From positions 1 to 64,000 of the forward strand of contig NW_027474145.1 in NCBI RefSeq assembly GCF_050947335.1: DNA of 64,000 nucleotides. Reading direction: 5' to 3'. The stretch's first letter is position 1, and each line of letters begins with the position of its first letter. A program made the position numbers and the translations under genes. The notes under the pieces were generated by a model. That model searched no databases. It had not been told where the DNA came from and saw nothing but the letters and a program-made list of their open reading frames with translations. Below, piece after piece: positions 27,609 to 43,100 of the stretch. This DNA comes from Megachile rotundata (taxonomy: Eukaryota; Arthropoda; Insecta; Hymenoptera; Megachilidae).

Positions 27609-28697
27609 ACTTAGATTGATAATGATAAGAGTAATAAGTACAGTAATTGTCGTTCTGTCGTTCATATAAGCATAATATGGCTAATAATATGAGTTAGATT
27701 GATAATAATAACAGTAATAAGTATAGTAATTGTCGTTATATCGATAATATAAGCATAATATGGCTAATAATATGAGTTAGATTGTTAATACTAAGAGTAG
27801 TGAGTATAGTAATTCGCGTTCTATCGACCGTATAAGCATAATATGGCTAATAATATGAGTTAGATTGATAATAATAAGAGTAATAAGTATAGTAATTGTC
27901 GTTCTATCCATCATTTAAGCATAATATGGCTAATAATATGTGTTAGGTTGATAATAATAAGAGTAATAGGTATAGTAAATGTCGTGCTATCGATCATGTC
28001 TGCATAATATGGTTAATAATATGAGTTAGATTGATAATAGTGAGTGTAATAAGTATAGTAATTGTCGTTCTATCGATCATATTAGCATAATATGGCTAAT
28101 AATATGACTTAGATTGATAATGATAAGAGTAATAAGTACAGTAATTGTCGTTCTGTCGTTCATATAAGTATAATATGGCTAATAATATGAGTTAGATTGA
28201 TGATAATAAGAGTAATAAGTATAGTAATTGTCGTTCTATCGATCATATAAGCATAATATGGCTAATAATATCAGTTAGATTAATAATAATAAGAGTAATG
28301 AGTATAGTAATTGTAGTTCTATCGATCATATCTGCATAATATGGTTAATAATATGAATTAGATTCATAATAATAAGAGTAATAAGTATAGTAATTGTCGT
28401 TCTATCGATCGTATAAGCATAATATGGCTAATAATATGAGTTAGATTGATAATAATAAGAGTAATAAGTATAGTAATTGTCGTTCTATCGATCATACAAG
28501 CATAATATGGCTAATAATATGAGTTAGATTGATAATACTAAGAGTAGTGAGTATAGTAATTCTCGTTCTATCGATCATATAAGCATAATATGGCTAATAA
28601 TATGAGTTAGATTGATAATACTAAGAGTAGTGAGTATAGTAATTCTCGTTCTATCGAACATAGAAGCATAATATGGCTAATAATATGAGTTAGACTG

Positions 28698-28797
28698 NNN
28701 NNNNNNNNNNNNNNNNNNNNNNNNNNNNNNNNNNNNNNNNNNNNNNNNNNNNNNNNNNNNNNNNNNNNNNNNNNNNNNNNNNNNNNNNNNNNNNNNN
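28698..28797. other. Assembly gap of 100 N at the orientation switch
   Basis: Exactly 100 N, the usual placeholder for a gap of unknown length. The sequence before it ends inside a monomer read on the + strand, and the sequence after it begins inside a monomer read on the - strand. The junction between orientations is therefore unsequenced. It may be a real inversion breakpoint, or two contigs joined with one in the wrong orientation. Confidence 0.99.
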
Positions 28798-30149
28798 ATA
28801 GAATGACAATCACTATACTTATTACTCTTATTATTATCAATCTAACTCATATTATTAACCATATTATGCTTATATGATCGATAGAACGACAATTACTATA
28901 CTTATTACTCTTATTATTATAAATATAACTCATATTATTAGCCATATTATGCTTATATGATCGATAGAACGAGAATTACTATACTCACTACTCTTAGTAT
29001 TATCAATCTAACTCATATTATTAGCCATATTATGCTTAAATGATCGATAGAACGACAATTACTATACTTATTACTCTTATTGTTATCAATCTAACTCATA
29101 TCATTAGCCATATTATGCTTATATGATCCATAGAACGAGAATTACTATACTCACTACTCTTAGTATTATCAATCTAACTCATATTATTAGCCATATTATG
29201 CTTATATTATCGATAGATCGACAATTACTATACTTATTACTGTTACTATTATCAATCTAACTCATATTATTAGCCATATTATGCTTATATGAGCAATAGA
29301 ACTACAACTACTATACTTATTACTCTTATTATTATCAATCTAACTCATATTATTAGCCATATTATGCTTATATGATCGATAGAACGAGAATTACTATACT
29401 CACTACTCTTAGTATTATCAATCTAACTCATATTATTAGCCATATTATGCTTATATGATCGATAGAACGACAATTACTATACTCACTACTCTTAGTATTG
29501 TCAATCTAACTCATATTATTAGCCATATTATGCTTATATGATCGATAGAACGAGAATTACTATACTCACTACTCTTAGTATTATCACTCTAACTCATATT
29601 ATTAGCCATATTATGCTTAAATGATCGATAGAACGACAATTACTATACTTATTACTCTTATTGTTATCAATCTAACTCATATTGTTAGCCATATTATGCT
29701 TATATGATCGATAGAACGAGAATTACTATACTCACTACTCTTAGTATTATCAATCTAACTCATATTATTAACCATATTATGCTTAAATGATCGATAGAAC
29801 GACAATTACTACACTTATTACTCTTATTATTATCAATCTAACTCATATTATTAGCCATATTATGCTTATATGAGCAATAGAACTACAACTACTATACTTA
29901 TTACTCTTATTATTATCAATCTAACTCATATTATTAACCATATTATGCAGATATGATCGATAGAACGACAATTACTATACTTATTACTTTTATTGTTATC
30001 AATCTAACTCGTATTATTAGCCATATTATGCTTAAATGATCGATAGAACGATAATTACTATACTTATTACTCTTATTATTATCAATCTAACTCATATTAT
30101 TAGCCATATTATGCTTATATGATCGATAGAACGACAATTACTATACTTA

Positions 30150-31000
30150 TTACTCTCACTATTATCAATCTAACTCATATTATTAACCATATTATGCAGA
30201 TATGATCGATAGCACGACATTTACTATACCTATTACTCTTATTATTATCAGCCTAACTCATATTATTAGACGTATTATGCTTATATGATCGACAGAACGA
30301 CAACTACTATATTTATTACACTCACTGTTATCAATCTAACTCATATTATTAACCATATTATGCAAATTTGATCGATAGAACGACAATCACTATACATATT
30401 AGTCTTATTATTATCAACCTAACTCATATTATTAGCCATATTATGCTTAAATGATCGATAGAACGACAATTACTATACTTATTACTCGTATTATTATCAA
30501 TCTAACTCATATTATTAACAATATTATGCTTATAATATCGATAGAACGACAATTACTATACTTATTACTGTTATTTTTATCAATCTAACTCATATTATTA
30601 GCCATATTATGCTTAAATGATCGATAGAACTACAATTACTATACTCATTGCTCTTATTATTATCAATCTAACTCGTATTATTAGCCATATTATGCTTATA
30701 TGATCGATAGAATGAGAATTACTATACTCACTACTCTTAGTATTATCACTCTAACTCATATTATTAGCCATATTATGCTTATATGATCGATAGAACGACA
30801 ATTACTATACTTATTACTCTTATTGTTATCAATCTAACTCATATTGTTAGCCATATTATGCTTATATGATCGATAGAACGTGAATTACTATACTCACTAC
30901 TCTTAGTATTATCAATCTAACTCATATTATTAACCATATTATGCAAATTTGATCGATAGAACGACAATCACTAAACTCATTACTCTTAATATTATCAATC
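30150..31000 (-). repeat. Anchor block of the higher-order repeat, copy 1
   Basis: A run of about ten unusual monomers in fixed order: GATAGCACGACATTTAC, ATCAGCCTAAC, TTAGACGTATTATGC, ATATTTATTACACTC, CATATTAGTC, TTACTCGTATT, TTAACAATATTATG, GTTATTTTTATC, CTCATTGCTC, GAACGTGAATTAC, CTAAACTCATTAC. The same order recurs near 35.3, 45.0, 50.7 and 56.0 kb. AGCACGACAT starts at 30211, 35357, 45068, 50795 and 56107 (intervals 62, 117, 69 and 64 monomers). The GATAGCAC monomer corresponds to the left half's CGTGCTATC subtype, but with ATATCTGC where the left half has ATGTCTGC. Confidence 0.92.
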
Positions 31001-34000
31001 TAACTCATATTATTAGCCATATTATGCTTATATGATCGATAGAATGAGAATTACTACACTCACTACTCTTAGTATTATCACTCTAACTCATATTATTAGC
31101 CATATTATGCTTATATGATCGATAGAACGACAATTACTATACTTATTACTCTTATTGTTATCAATCTAACTCATATTGTTAGCCATATTATGCTTATATG
31201 ATCGATAGAACGAGAATTACTATACTCACTACTCTTAGTATTGTCAATCTAACTCATATTATTAGCCATATTATGCTTATATGATCGATAGAACGAGAAT
31301 TACTATACTCACTACTCTTAGTATTATCAATCTAACTCATATTATTAGCCATATTATGCTTAAATGATCGATAGAACGACAATTACTATACTTATTACTC
31401 TTATTGTTATCAATCTAACTCATATTGTTAGCCATATTATGCTTATATGATCGATAGAACGAGAATTACTATACTCACTACTCTTAGTATTATCAATCTA
31501 ACTCATATTATTAACCATATTATGCAAATTTGATCGATAGAACGACAATCACTAAACTCATTACTCTTATTATTATCAATCTAACTCATATTATTAGCCA
31601 TATTATGCTTATATGATCGATAGAATGAGAATTACTATACTCACTACTCTTAGTATTATCACTCTAACTCATATTATTAGCCATATTATGCTTATATGAT
31701 CGATAGAACGACAATTACTATACTTATTACTCTTATTATTATCAATCTAACTCATATTATTAGCCATATTATGCTTATGTGATCTGTAGAACGACAATTA
31801 CTATACTTATTACTCTTATTGTTATCAATCTAACTCATATCATTAGCCATATTATGCTTATATGATCCATAGAACGAGAATTACTATACTCACTACTCTT
31901 AGTATTATCAATCTAACTCATATTATTAGCCATATTATGCTTATATTATCGATAGATCGACAATTACTATACTTATTACTGCTACTATTATCAATCTAAC
32001 TCATATTATTAGCCATATTATGCTTAAATGATCGATAGAACGACAATTACTATACTTATTACTCTTATTATTATCAATCTAACTCATATTATTAGCCATA
32101 TTATGCTTATATGATCGATAGAATGAGAATTACTATACTCACTACTCTTAGTATTATCACTCTAACTCACATTATTAGCCATATTATGCTTATATGATCG
32201 ATAGAACGACAATTACTATACATATTACTCTTATTGTTATCAATCTAACTCATATTATTAGCCGTATTATGCTTATATGTTCGATAGAACGAGAATTACT
32301 ATACTCACTACTCTTAGTATTATCAATCTAACTCATATTATTAGCCATATTATGCTTAAATGATCGATAGAACGACAATTACTACACTTATTACTCTTAT
32401 TATTATCAATCTAACTCATATTATTAACCATATTATGCTTATATGAGCAATAGAACTACAACTACTATACTTATTACTCTTATTATTATCAATCTAACTC
32501 ATATTATTAGCCATATTATGCTTATGTGATCTGTAGAACGACAATTACTATACTTATTACTCTTATTGTTATCAATCTAACTCATATCATTAGCCATATT
32601 ATGCTTATATGATCCATAGAACGAGAATTACTATACTCACTACTCTTAGTATTATCAATCTAACTCATATTATTAGCCATATTATGCTTATATTATCGAT
32701 AGATCGACAATTACTATACTTATTACTCTTATTATTATCAATCTAACTCATATTATTAGCCATATTATGCTTATATGATCGATAGAATGAGAATTACTAT
32801 ACTCACTACTCTTAGTATTATCACTCTAACTCACATTATTAGCCATATTATGCTTATATGATCGATAGAACGACAATTACTATACATATTACTCTTATTG
32901 TTATCAATCTATCTCATATTATTAGCCGTATTATGCTTATATGTTCGATAGAACGAGAATTACTATACTCACTACTCTTAGTATTATCAATCTAACTCAT
33001 ATTATTAGCCATATTATGCTTAAATGATCGATAGAACGACAATTACTACACTTATTACTCTTATTATTATCAATCTAACTCATATTATTAACCATATTAT
33101 GCTTATATGAGCAATAGAACTACAACTACTATACTTATTACTCTTATTATTATCAATCTAACTCATATTATTAACCATATTATGCAGATATGATCGATAG
33201 AACTACAATTACTATACTCATTACTCTTATTGTTATCAATCTAACTCATATTATTAGACATATTATGCTTATATGATCGATAGAACGACAATTACTATAC
33301 TTATTACTCTTATTATTATAAATATAACTCATATTATTAGCCATATTATGCTTATATGATCGATAGAACGAGAATTACTATACTCACTACTCTTAGTATT
33401 ATCAATCTAACTCATATTATTAGCCATATTATGCTTATATTATCGATAGAACGACAATTACTATACTTATCACTCTTATTATTATGAATCTAACTCATAT
33501 TATTAGCCATATTATGCTTATATGATCGATAGAATGACAATCACTATACTTATTACTCTTATTATTATCAATCTAACTCATATTATTAACCATATTATGC
33601 TTATATGATCGATAGAACGACAATTACTATACTTATTACTCTTATTATTATAAATATAACTCATATTATTAGCCATATTATGCTTATATGATCGATAGAA
33701 CGAGAATTACTATACTCACTACTCTTAGTATTATCAATCTAACTCATATTATTAGCCATATTATGCTTAAATGATCGATAGAACGACAATTACTATACTT
33801 ATTACTCTTATTGTTATCAATCTAACTCATATCATTAGCCATATTATGCTTATATGATCCATAGAACGAGAATTACTATACTCACTACTCTTAGTATTAT
33901 CAATCTAACTCATATTATTAGCCATATTATGCTTATATTATCGATAGATCGACAATTACTATACTTATTACTGTTACTATTATCAATCTAACTCATATTA

Positions 34001-35279
34001 TTAGCCATATTATGCTTATATGATCGATAGAACGACAATTACTATACATATTACTCTTATTGTTATCAATCTAACTCATATTATTAGCCATATTATGCTT
34101 ATATGTTCGATAGAACGAGAATTACTATACTCACTACTCTTAGTATTATCAATCTAACTCATATTATTAGCCATATTATGCTTAAATGATCGATAGAACG
34201 ACAATTACTACACTTATTACTCTTATTATTATCAATCTAACTCATATTATTAGCCATATTATGCTTATATGAGCAATAGAACTACAACTACTATACTTAT
34301 TACTCTTATTATTATCAATCTAACTCATATTATTAACCATATTATGCAGATATGATCGATAGAACTACCATTACTATACTCATTACTCTTATTGTTATCA
34401 ATCTAACTCATATTATTAGACATATTATGCTTATATGATCGATAGAACGACAATTACTATACTTATTACTCTTATTATTATAAATATAACTCATATTATT
34501 AGCCATATTATGCTTATATGATCGATAGAACGAGAATTACTATACTCACTACTCTTAGTATTATCAATCTAACTCATATTATTAGCCATATTATGCTTAT
34601 ATGATCGATAGAACGACAATTACTATACTCACTAATCTTAGTATTGTCAATCTAACTCATATTATTAGCCATATTATGCTTATATGATCGATAGAACGAG
34701 AATTACTATACTCACTACTCTTAGTATTATCACTCTAACTCATATTATTAGCCATATTATGCTTAAATGATCGATAGAACGACAATTACTATACTTATTA
34801 CTCTTATTGTTATCAATCTAACTCATATTGTTAGCCATATTATGCTTATATGATCGATAGAACGAGAATTACTATACTCACTACTCTTAGTATTATCAAT
34901 CTAACTCATATTATTAACCATATTATGCTTAAATGATCGATAGAACGACAATTACTACACTTATTACTCTTATTATTATCAATCTAACTCATATTATTAG
35001 CCATATTATGCTTATATGAGCAATAGAACTACAACTACTATACTTATTACTCTTATTATTATCAATCTAACTCATATTATTAACCATATTATGCAGATAT
35101 GATCGATAGAACGACAATTACTATACTTATTACTTTTATTGTTATCAATCTAACTCATATTATTAGCCATATTATGCTTAAATGATCGATAGAACGATAA
35201 TTACTATACTTATTACTCTTATTATTATCAATCTAACTCATATTATTAGCCATATTATGCTTATATGATCGATAGAACG

Positions 35280-36145
35280 ACAATTACTATACTTATTACA
35301 CTCACTATTATCAATCTAACTCATATTATTAACCATATTATGCAGATATGATCGATAGCACGACATTTACTATACCTATTACTCTTATTATTATCAGCCT
35401 AACTCATATTATTAGACGTATTATGCTTATATGATCGACAGAACGACAACTACTATATTTATTACACTCACTGTTATCAATCTAACTCATATTATTAACC
35501 ATATTATGCAAATTTGATCGATAGAACGACAATCACTATACATATTAGTCTTATTATTATCAACCTAACTCATATTATTAGCCATATTATGCTTAAATGA
35601 TCGATAGAACGACAATTACTATACTTATTACTCGTATTATTATCAATCTAACTCATATTATTAACAATATTATGCTTATAATATCGATAGAACGACAATT
35701 ACTATACTTATTACTGTTATTTTTATCAATCTAACTCATATTATTAGCCATATTATGCTTAAATGATCGATAGAACTACAATTACTATACTCATTGCTCT
35801 TATTATTATCAATCTAACTCGTATTATTAGCCATATTATGCTTATATGATCGATAGAATGAGAATTACTATACTCACTACTCTTAGTATTATCACTCTAA
35901 CTCATATTATTAGCCATATTATTTTTATATGATCGATAGAACGACAATTACTATACTTATTACTCTTATTGTTATCAATCTAACTCATATTGTTAGCCAT
36001 ATTATGCTTATATGATCGATAGAACGTGAATTACTATACTCACTACTCTTAGTATTATCAATCTAACTCATGTTATTAACCATATTATGCAAATTTGATC
36101 GATAGAACGACAATCACTAAACTCATTACTCTTAATATTATCAAT
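35280..36145 (-). repeat. Anchor block, copy 2
   Basis: Same monomer order as copy 1, 62 monomers downstream. It carries the private TTATTTTTATATG variant near 35920, shared only with the copy at about 56 kb, so these two are sister copies. Confidence 0.92.
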
Positions 36146-36579
36146 CTAACTCATATTATTAGCCATATTATGCTTATATGATCGATAGAATGAGAATTAC
36201 TACACTCACTACTCTTAGTATTATCACTCTAACTCATATTATTAGCCATATTATGCTTATATGATCGATAGAACGACAATTACTATACTTATTACTCTTA
36301 TTGTTATCAATCTAACTCATATTGTTAGCCATATTATGCTTATATGATCGATAGAACGAGAATTACTATACTCACTACTCTTAGTATTGTCAATCTAACT
36401 CATATTATTAGCCATATTATGCTTATATGATCGATAGAACGAGAATTACTATACTCACTACTCTTAGTATTATCAATCTAACTCATATTATTAGCCATAT
36501 TATGCTTAAATGATCGATAGAACGACAATTACTATACTTATTACTCTTATTGTTATCAATCTAACTCATATTGTTAGCC

Positions 36580-39500
36580 ATATTATGCTTATATGATCGA
36601 TAGAACGAGAATTACTATACTCACTACTCTTAGTATTATCAATCTAACTCATATTATTAACCATATTATGCAAATTTGATCGATAGAACGACAATCACTA
36701 AACTCATTACTCTTATTATTATCAATCTAACTCATATTATTAGCCATATTATGCTTATATGATCGATAGAATGAGAATTACTATACTCACTACTCTTAGT
36801 ATTATCACTCTAACTCATATTATTAGCCATATTATGCTTATATGATCGATAGAACGACAATTACTATACTTATTACTCTTATTATTATCAATCTAACTCA
36901 TATTATTAGCCATATTATGCTTATGTGATCTGTAGAACGACAATTACTATACTTATTACTCTTATTGTTATCAATCTAACTCATATCATTAGCCATATTA
37001 TGCTTATATGATCCATAGAACGAGAATTACTATACTCACTACTCTTAGTATTATCAATCTAACTCATATTATTAGCCATTTTATGCTTATATTATCGATA
37101 GATCGACAATTACTATACTTATTACTGCTACTATTATCAATCTAACTCATATTATTAGCCATATTATGCTTAAATGATCGATAGAACGACAATTACTATA
37201 CTTATTACTCTTATTATTATCAATCTAACTCATATTATTAGCCATATTATGCTTATATGATCGATAGAATGAGAATTACTATACTCACTACTCTTAGTAT
37301 TATCACTCTAACTCACATTATTAGCCATATTATGCTTATATGATCGATAGAACGACAATTACTATACATATTACTCTTATTGTTATCAATCTAACTCATA
37401 TTATTAGCCGTATTATGCTTATATGTTCGATAGAACGAGAATTACTATACTCACTACTCTTAGTATTATCAATCTAACTCATATTATTAGCCATATTATG
37501 CTTAAATGATCGATAGAACGACAATTACTACACTTATTACTCTTATTATTATCAATCTAACTCATATTATTAACCATATTATGCTTATATGAGCAATAGA
37601 ACTACAACTACTATACTTATTACTCTTATTATTATCAATCTAACTCATATTATTAACCATATTATGCAGATATGATCGATAGAACTACAATTACTATACT
37701 CATTACTCTTATTGTTATCAATCTAACTCATATTATTAGACATATTATGCTTATATGATCGATAGAACGACAATTACTATACTTATTACTCTTATTATTA
37801 TAAATATAACTCATATTATTAGCCATATTATGCTTCTATGATCGATAGAACGAGAATTACTATACTCACTACTCTTAGTATTATCAATCTAACTCATATT
37901 ATTAGCCATATTATGCTTATATTATCGATAGAACGACAATTACTATACTTATCACTCTTATTATTATGAATCTAACTCATATTATTAGCCATATTATGCT
38001 GATATGATCGATAGAATGACAATCACTATACTTATTACTCTTATTATTATCAATCTAACTCATATTATTAACCATATTATGCTTATATGATCGATAGAAC
38101 GACAATTACTATACTTATTACTCTTATTATTATAAATATAACTCATATTATTAGCCATATTATGCTTATATGATCGATAGAACGAGAATTACTATACTCA
38201 CTACTCTTAGTATTATCAATCTAACTCATATTATTAGCCATATTATGCTTAAATGATCGATAGAACGACAATTACTATACTTATTACTCTTATTGTTATC
38301 AATCTAACTCATATCATTAGCCATATTATGCTTATATGATCCATAGAACGAGAATTACTATACTCACTACTCTTAGTATTATCAATCTAACTCATATTAT
38401 TAGCCATATTATGCTTATATTATCGATAGATCGACAATTACTATACTTATTACTGTTACTATTATCAATCTAACTCATATTATTAGCCATATTATGCTTA
38501 AATGATCGATAGAACGACAATTACTATACTTATTACTCTTATTATTATCAATCTAACTCATATTATTAGCCATATTATGCTTATATGATCGATAGAATGA
38601 GAATTACTATACTCACTACTCTTAGTATTATCACTCTAACTCATATTATTAGCCATATTATGCTTATATGATCGATAGAACGACAATTACTATACATATT
38701 ACTCTTATTGTTATCAATCTAACTCATATTATTAGCCATATTCTGCTTATATGTTCGATAGAACGAGAATTACTATACTCACTACTCTTAGTATTATCAA
38801 TCTAACTCATATTATTAGCCATATTATGCTTAAATGATCGATAGAACGACAATTACTACACTTATTACTCTTATTATTATCAATCTAACTCATATTATTA
38901 GCCATATTATGCTTATATGAGCAATAGAACTACAACTACTATACTTATTACTCTTATTATTATCAATCGAACTCATATTATTAACCATATTATGCAGATA
39001 TGATCGATAGAACTACCATTACTATACTCATTACTCTTATTGTTATCAATCTAACTCATATTATTAGACATATTATGCTTATATGATCGATAGAACGACA
39101 ATTACTATACTTATTACTCTTATTATTATCAATCTAACTCATATTATTAACCATATTATGCAGATATGATCGATAGAACTACAATTACTATACTCATTAC
39201 TCTTATTGTTATCAATCTAACTCATATTATTAGACATATTATGCTTATATGATCGATAGAACGACAATTACTATACTTATTACTCTTATTATTATAAATA
39301 TAACTCATATTATTAGCCATATTATGCTTATATGATCGATAGAACGAGAATTACTATACTCACTACTCTTAGTATTATCAATCTAACTCATATTATTAGC
39401 CATATTATGCTTATATTATCGATAGAACGACAATTACTATACTTATCACTCTTATTATTATGAATCTAACTCATATTATTAGCCATATTATGCTTATATG

Positions 39501-40148
39501 ATCGATAGAATGACAATCACTATACTTATTACTCTTATTATTATCAATCTAACTCATATTATTAACCATATTATGCTTATATGAGCAATAGAACTACAAC
39601 TACTATACTTATTACTCTTATTATTATCAATCTAACTCATATTATTAACCATATTATGCAGATATGATCGATAGAACTACAATTACTATACTCATTACTC
39701 TTATTGTTATCAATCTAACTCATATTATTAGACATATTATGCTTATATGATCGATAGAACGACAATTACTATACTTATTACTCTTATTATTATAAATATA
39801 ACTCATATTATTAGCCATATTATGCTTATATGATCGATAGAACGAGAATTACTATACTCACTACTCTTAGTATTATCAATCTAACTCATATTATTAGCCA
39901 TATTATGCTTATATTATCGATAGAACGACAATTACTATACTTATCACTCTTATTATTATGAATCTAACTCATATTATTAGCCATATTATGCTTATATGAT
40001 CGATAGAATGACAATCACTATACTTATTACTCTTATTATTATCAATCTAACTCATATTATTAACCATATTATGCTTATATGATCGATAGAACGACAATTA
40101 CTATACTTATTACTCTTATTATTATAAATATAACTCATATTATTAGCC
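36580..40148 (-). repeat. 43-monomer tandem duplication, copy 1
   Basis: A 3,569-bp unit (43 x 83) followed directly by its copy. Shared private marks, all offset by 3,569 bp, are TTAGCCATTTTATGC (37075 and 40644), TGCTTCTATGATC (37831 and 41400), TATGCTGATATG (about 37997 and 41566) and CATATTCTGCTTATATG (38738 and 42307). I saw no clear difference between copies at the points checked, making it the youngest-looking large event in the window. Confidence 0.88.
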
Positions 40149-43100
40149 ATATTATGCTTATATGATCGATAGAACGAGAATTACTATACTCACTACTCTT
40201 AGTATTATCAATCTAACTCATATTATTAACCATATTATGCAAATTTGATCGATAGAACGACAATCACTAAACTCATTACTCTTATTATTATCAATCTAAC
40301 TCATATTATTAGCCATATTATGCTTATATGATCGATAGAATGAGAATTACTATACTCACTACTCTTAGTATTATCACTCTAACTCATATTATTAGCCATA
40401 TTATGCTTATATGATCGATAGAACGACAATTACTATACTTATTACTCTTATTATTATCAATCTAACTCATATTATTAGCCATATTATGCTTATGTGATCT
40501 GTAGAACGACAATTACTATACTTATTACTCTTATTGTTATCAATCTAACTCATATCATTAGCCATATTATGCTTATATGATCCATAGAACGAGAATTACT
40601 ATACTCACTACTCTTAGTATTATCAATCTAACTCATATTATTAGCCATTTTATGCTTATATTATCGATAGATCGACAATTACTATACTTATTACTGCTAC
40701 TATTATCAATCTAACTCATATTATTAGCCATATTATGCTTAAATGATCGATAGAACGACAATTACTATACTTATTACTCTTATTATTATCAATCTAACTC
40801 ATATTATTAGCCATATTATGCTTATATGATCGATAGAATGAGAATTACTATACTCACTACTCTTAGTATTATCACTCTAACTCACATTATTAGCCATATT
40901 ATGCTTATATGATCGATAGAACGACAATTACTATACATATTACTCTTATTGTTATCAATCTAACTCATATTATTAGCCGTATTATGCTTATATGTTCGAT
41001 AGAACGAGAATTACTATACTCACTACTCTTAGTATTATCAATCTAACTCATATTATTAGCCATATTATGCTTAAATGATCGATAGAACGACAATTACTAC
41101 ACTTATTACTCTTATTATTATCAATCTAACTCATATTATTAACCATATTATGCTTATATGAGCAATAGAACTACAACTACTATACTTATTACTCTTATTA
41201 TTATCAATCTAACTCATATTATTAACCATATTATGCAGATATGATCGATAGAACTACAATTACTATACTCATTACTCTTATTGTTATCAATCTAACTCAT
41301 ATTATTAGACATATTATGCTTATATGATCGATAGAACGACAATTACTATACTTATTACTCTTATTATTATAAATATAACTCATATTATTAGCCATATTAT
41401 GCTTCTATGATCGATAGAACGAGAATTACTATACTCACTACTCTTAGTATTATCAATCTAACTCATATTATTAGCCATATTATGCTTATATTATCGATAG
41501 AACGACAATTACTATACTTATCACTCTTATTATTATGAATCTAACTCATATTATTAGCCATATTATGCTGATATGATCGATAGAATGACAATCACTATAC
41601 TTATTACTCTTATTATTATCAATCTAACTCATATTATTAACCATATTATGCTTATATGATCGATAGAACGACAATTACTATACTTATTACTCTTATTATT
41701 ATAAATATAACTCATATTATTAGCCATATTATGCTTATATGATCGATAGAACGAGAATTACTATACTCACTACTCTTAGTATTATCAATCTAACTCATAT
41801 TATTAGCCATATTATGCTTAAATGATCGATAGAACGACAATTACTATACTTATTACTCTTATTGTTATCAATCTAACTCATATCATTAGCCATATTATGC
41901 TTATATGATCCATAGAACGAGAATTACTATACTCACTACTCTTAGTATTATCAATCTAACTCATATTATTAGCCATATTATGCTTATATTATCGATAGAT
42001 CGACAATTACTATACTTATTACTGTTACTATTATCAATCTAACTCATATTATTAGCCATATTATGCTTAAATGATCGATAGAACGACAATTACTATACTT
42101 ATTACTCTTATTATTATCAATCTAACTCATATTATTAGCCATATTATGCTTATATGATCGATAGAATGAGAATTACTATACTCACTACTCTTAGTATTAT
42201 CACTCTAACTCATATTATTAGCCATATTATGCTTATATGATCGATAGAACGACAATTACTATACATATTACTCTTATTGTTATCAATCTAACTCATATTA
42301 TTAGCCATATTCTGCTTATATGTTCGATAGAACGAGAATTACTATACTCACTACTCTTAGTATTATCAATCTAACTCATATTATTAGCCATATTATGCTT
42401 AAATGATCGATAGAACGACAATTACTACACTTATTACTCTTATTATTATCAATCTAACTCATATTATTAGCCATATTATGCTTATATGAGCAATAGAACT
42501 ACAACTACTATACTTATTACTCTTATTATTATCAATCTAACTCATATTATTAACCATATTATGCAGATATGATCGATAGAACTACCATTACTATACTCAT
42601 TACTCTTATTGTTATCAATCTAACTCATATTATTAGACATATTATGCTTATATGATCGATAGAACGACAATTACTATACTTATTACTCTTATTATTATCA
42701 ATCTAACTCATATTATTAACCATATTATGCAGATATGATCGATAGAACTACAATTACTATACTCATTACTCTTATTGTTATCAATCTAACTCATATTATT
42801 AGACATATTATGCTTATATGATCGATAGAACGACAATTACTATACTTATTACTCTTATTATTATAAATATAACTCATATTATTAGCCATATTATGCTTAT
42901 ATGATCGATAGAACGAGAATTACTATACTCACTACTCTTAGTATTATCAATCTAACTCATATTATTAGCCATATTATGCTTATATTATCGATAGAACGAC
43001 AATTACTATACTTATCACTCTTATTATTATGAATCTAACTCATATTATTAGCCATATTATGCTTATATGATCGATAGAATGACAATCACTATACTTATTA

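Larger units (their letters stand above)
1..28697 (+). repeat. Satellite array, left half: about 345 tandem 83-bp monomers
   Basis: Continuous head-to-tail tandem array. The word TAGTAATTGTCG or a close variant begins at 1, 84, 167 and 250 and keeps that 83-bp register to the gap, apart from one 1-bp shift near 12202. Nearly all monomers carry CTATCGATC, GCATAATATGG and TAATATGAGTTAG in fixed positions. Neighbouring monomers differ by a few substitutions, and the same substitutions recur together, which defines subtypes. The consensus has 34 A, 29 T, 14 G and 6 C, so GC is about 24% with a strong G-over-C skew on this strand. No unique DNA interrupts the array and all frames are closed by recurrent stops. 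Seen directly: tandem array and register. Inferred: heterochromatic satellite of a eukaryote. The left edge lies inside the array. Confidence 0.98.
28798..39584 (-). repeat. Long segmental duplication, copy 1 (10.8 kb)
   Basis: The first 10.8 kb of the right contig reappears at 49382-60334. The offset is 20,584 bp (248 x 83) up to about 34.0 kb and 20,750 bp (250 x 83) afterwards, so copy 1 lacks two monomers present at about 54.59-54.75 kb. Checked shared private marks are ATCTATCTCATATT (32907 and 53491), TTATTTTTATATG (35920 and 56670), TGCTTCTATGATC (37831 and 58581), and the anchor block at 30211 and 50795 and at 35357 and 56107. Agreement ends where copy 1 has GAGCAATAG and copy 2 GATAGATAG (39583 and 60333). 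Confidence 0.88.

Noticed and set aside
28607..28840. An open frame on the - strand spanning the N gap
   Set aside because: It exists only because 100 undetermined bases contain no stop codon. Both flanks are satellite.
28798..28900. Transposon insertion or unique sequence at the contig edge
   Set aside because: The sequence resumes mid-monomer with an ordinary subtype that is also found at 33529 and 49382, so nothing new begins here.
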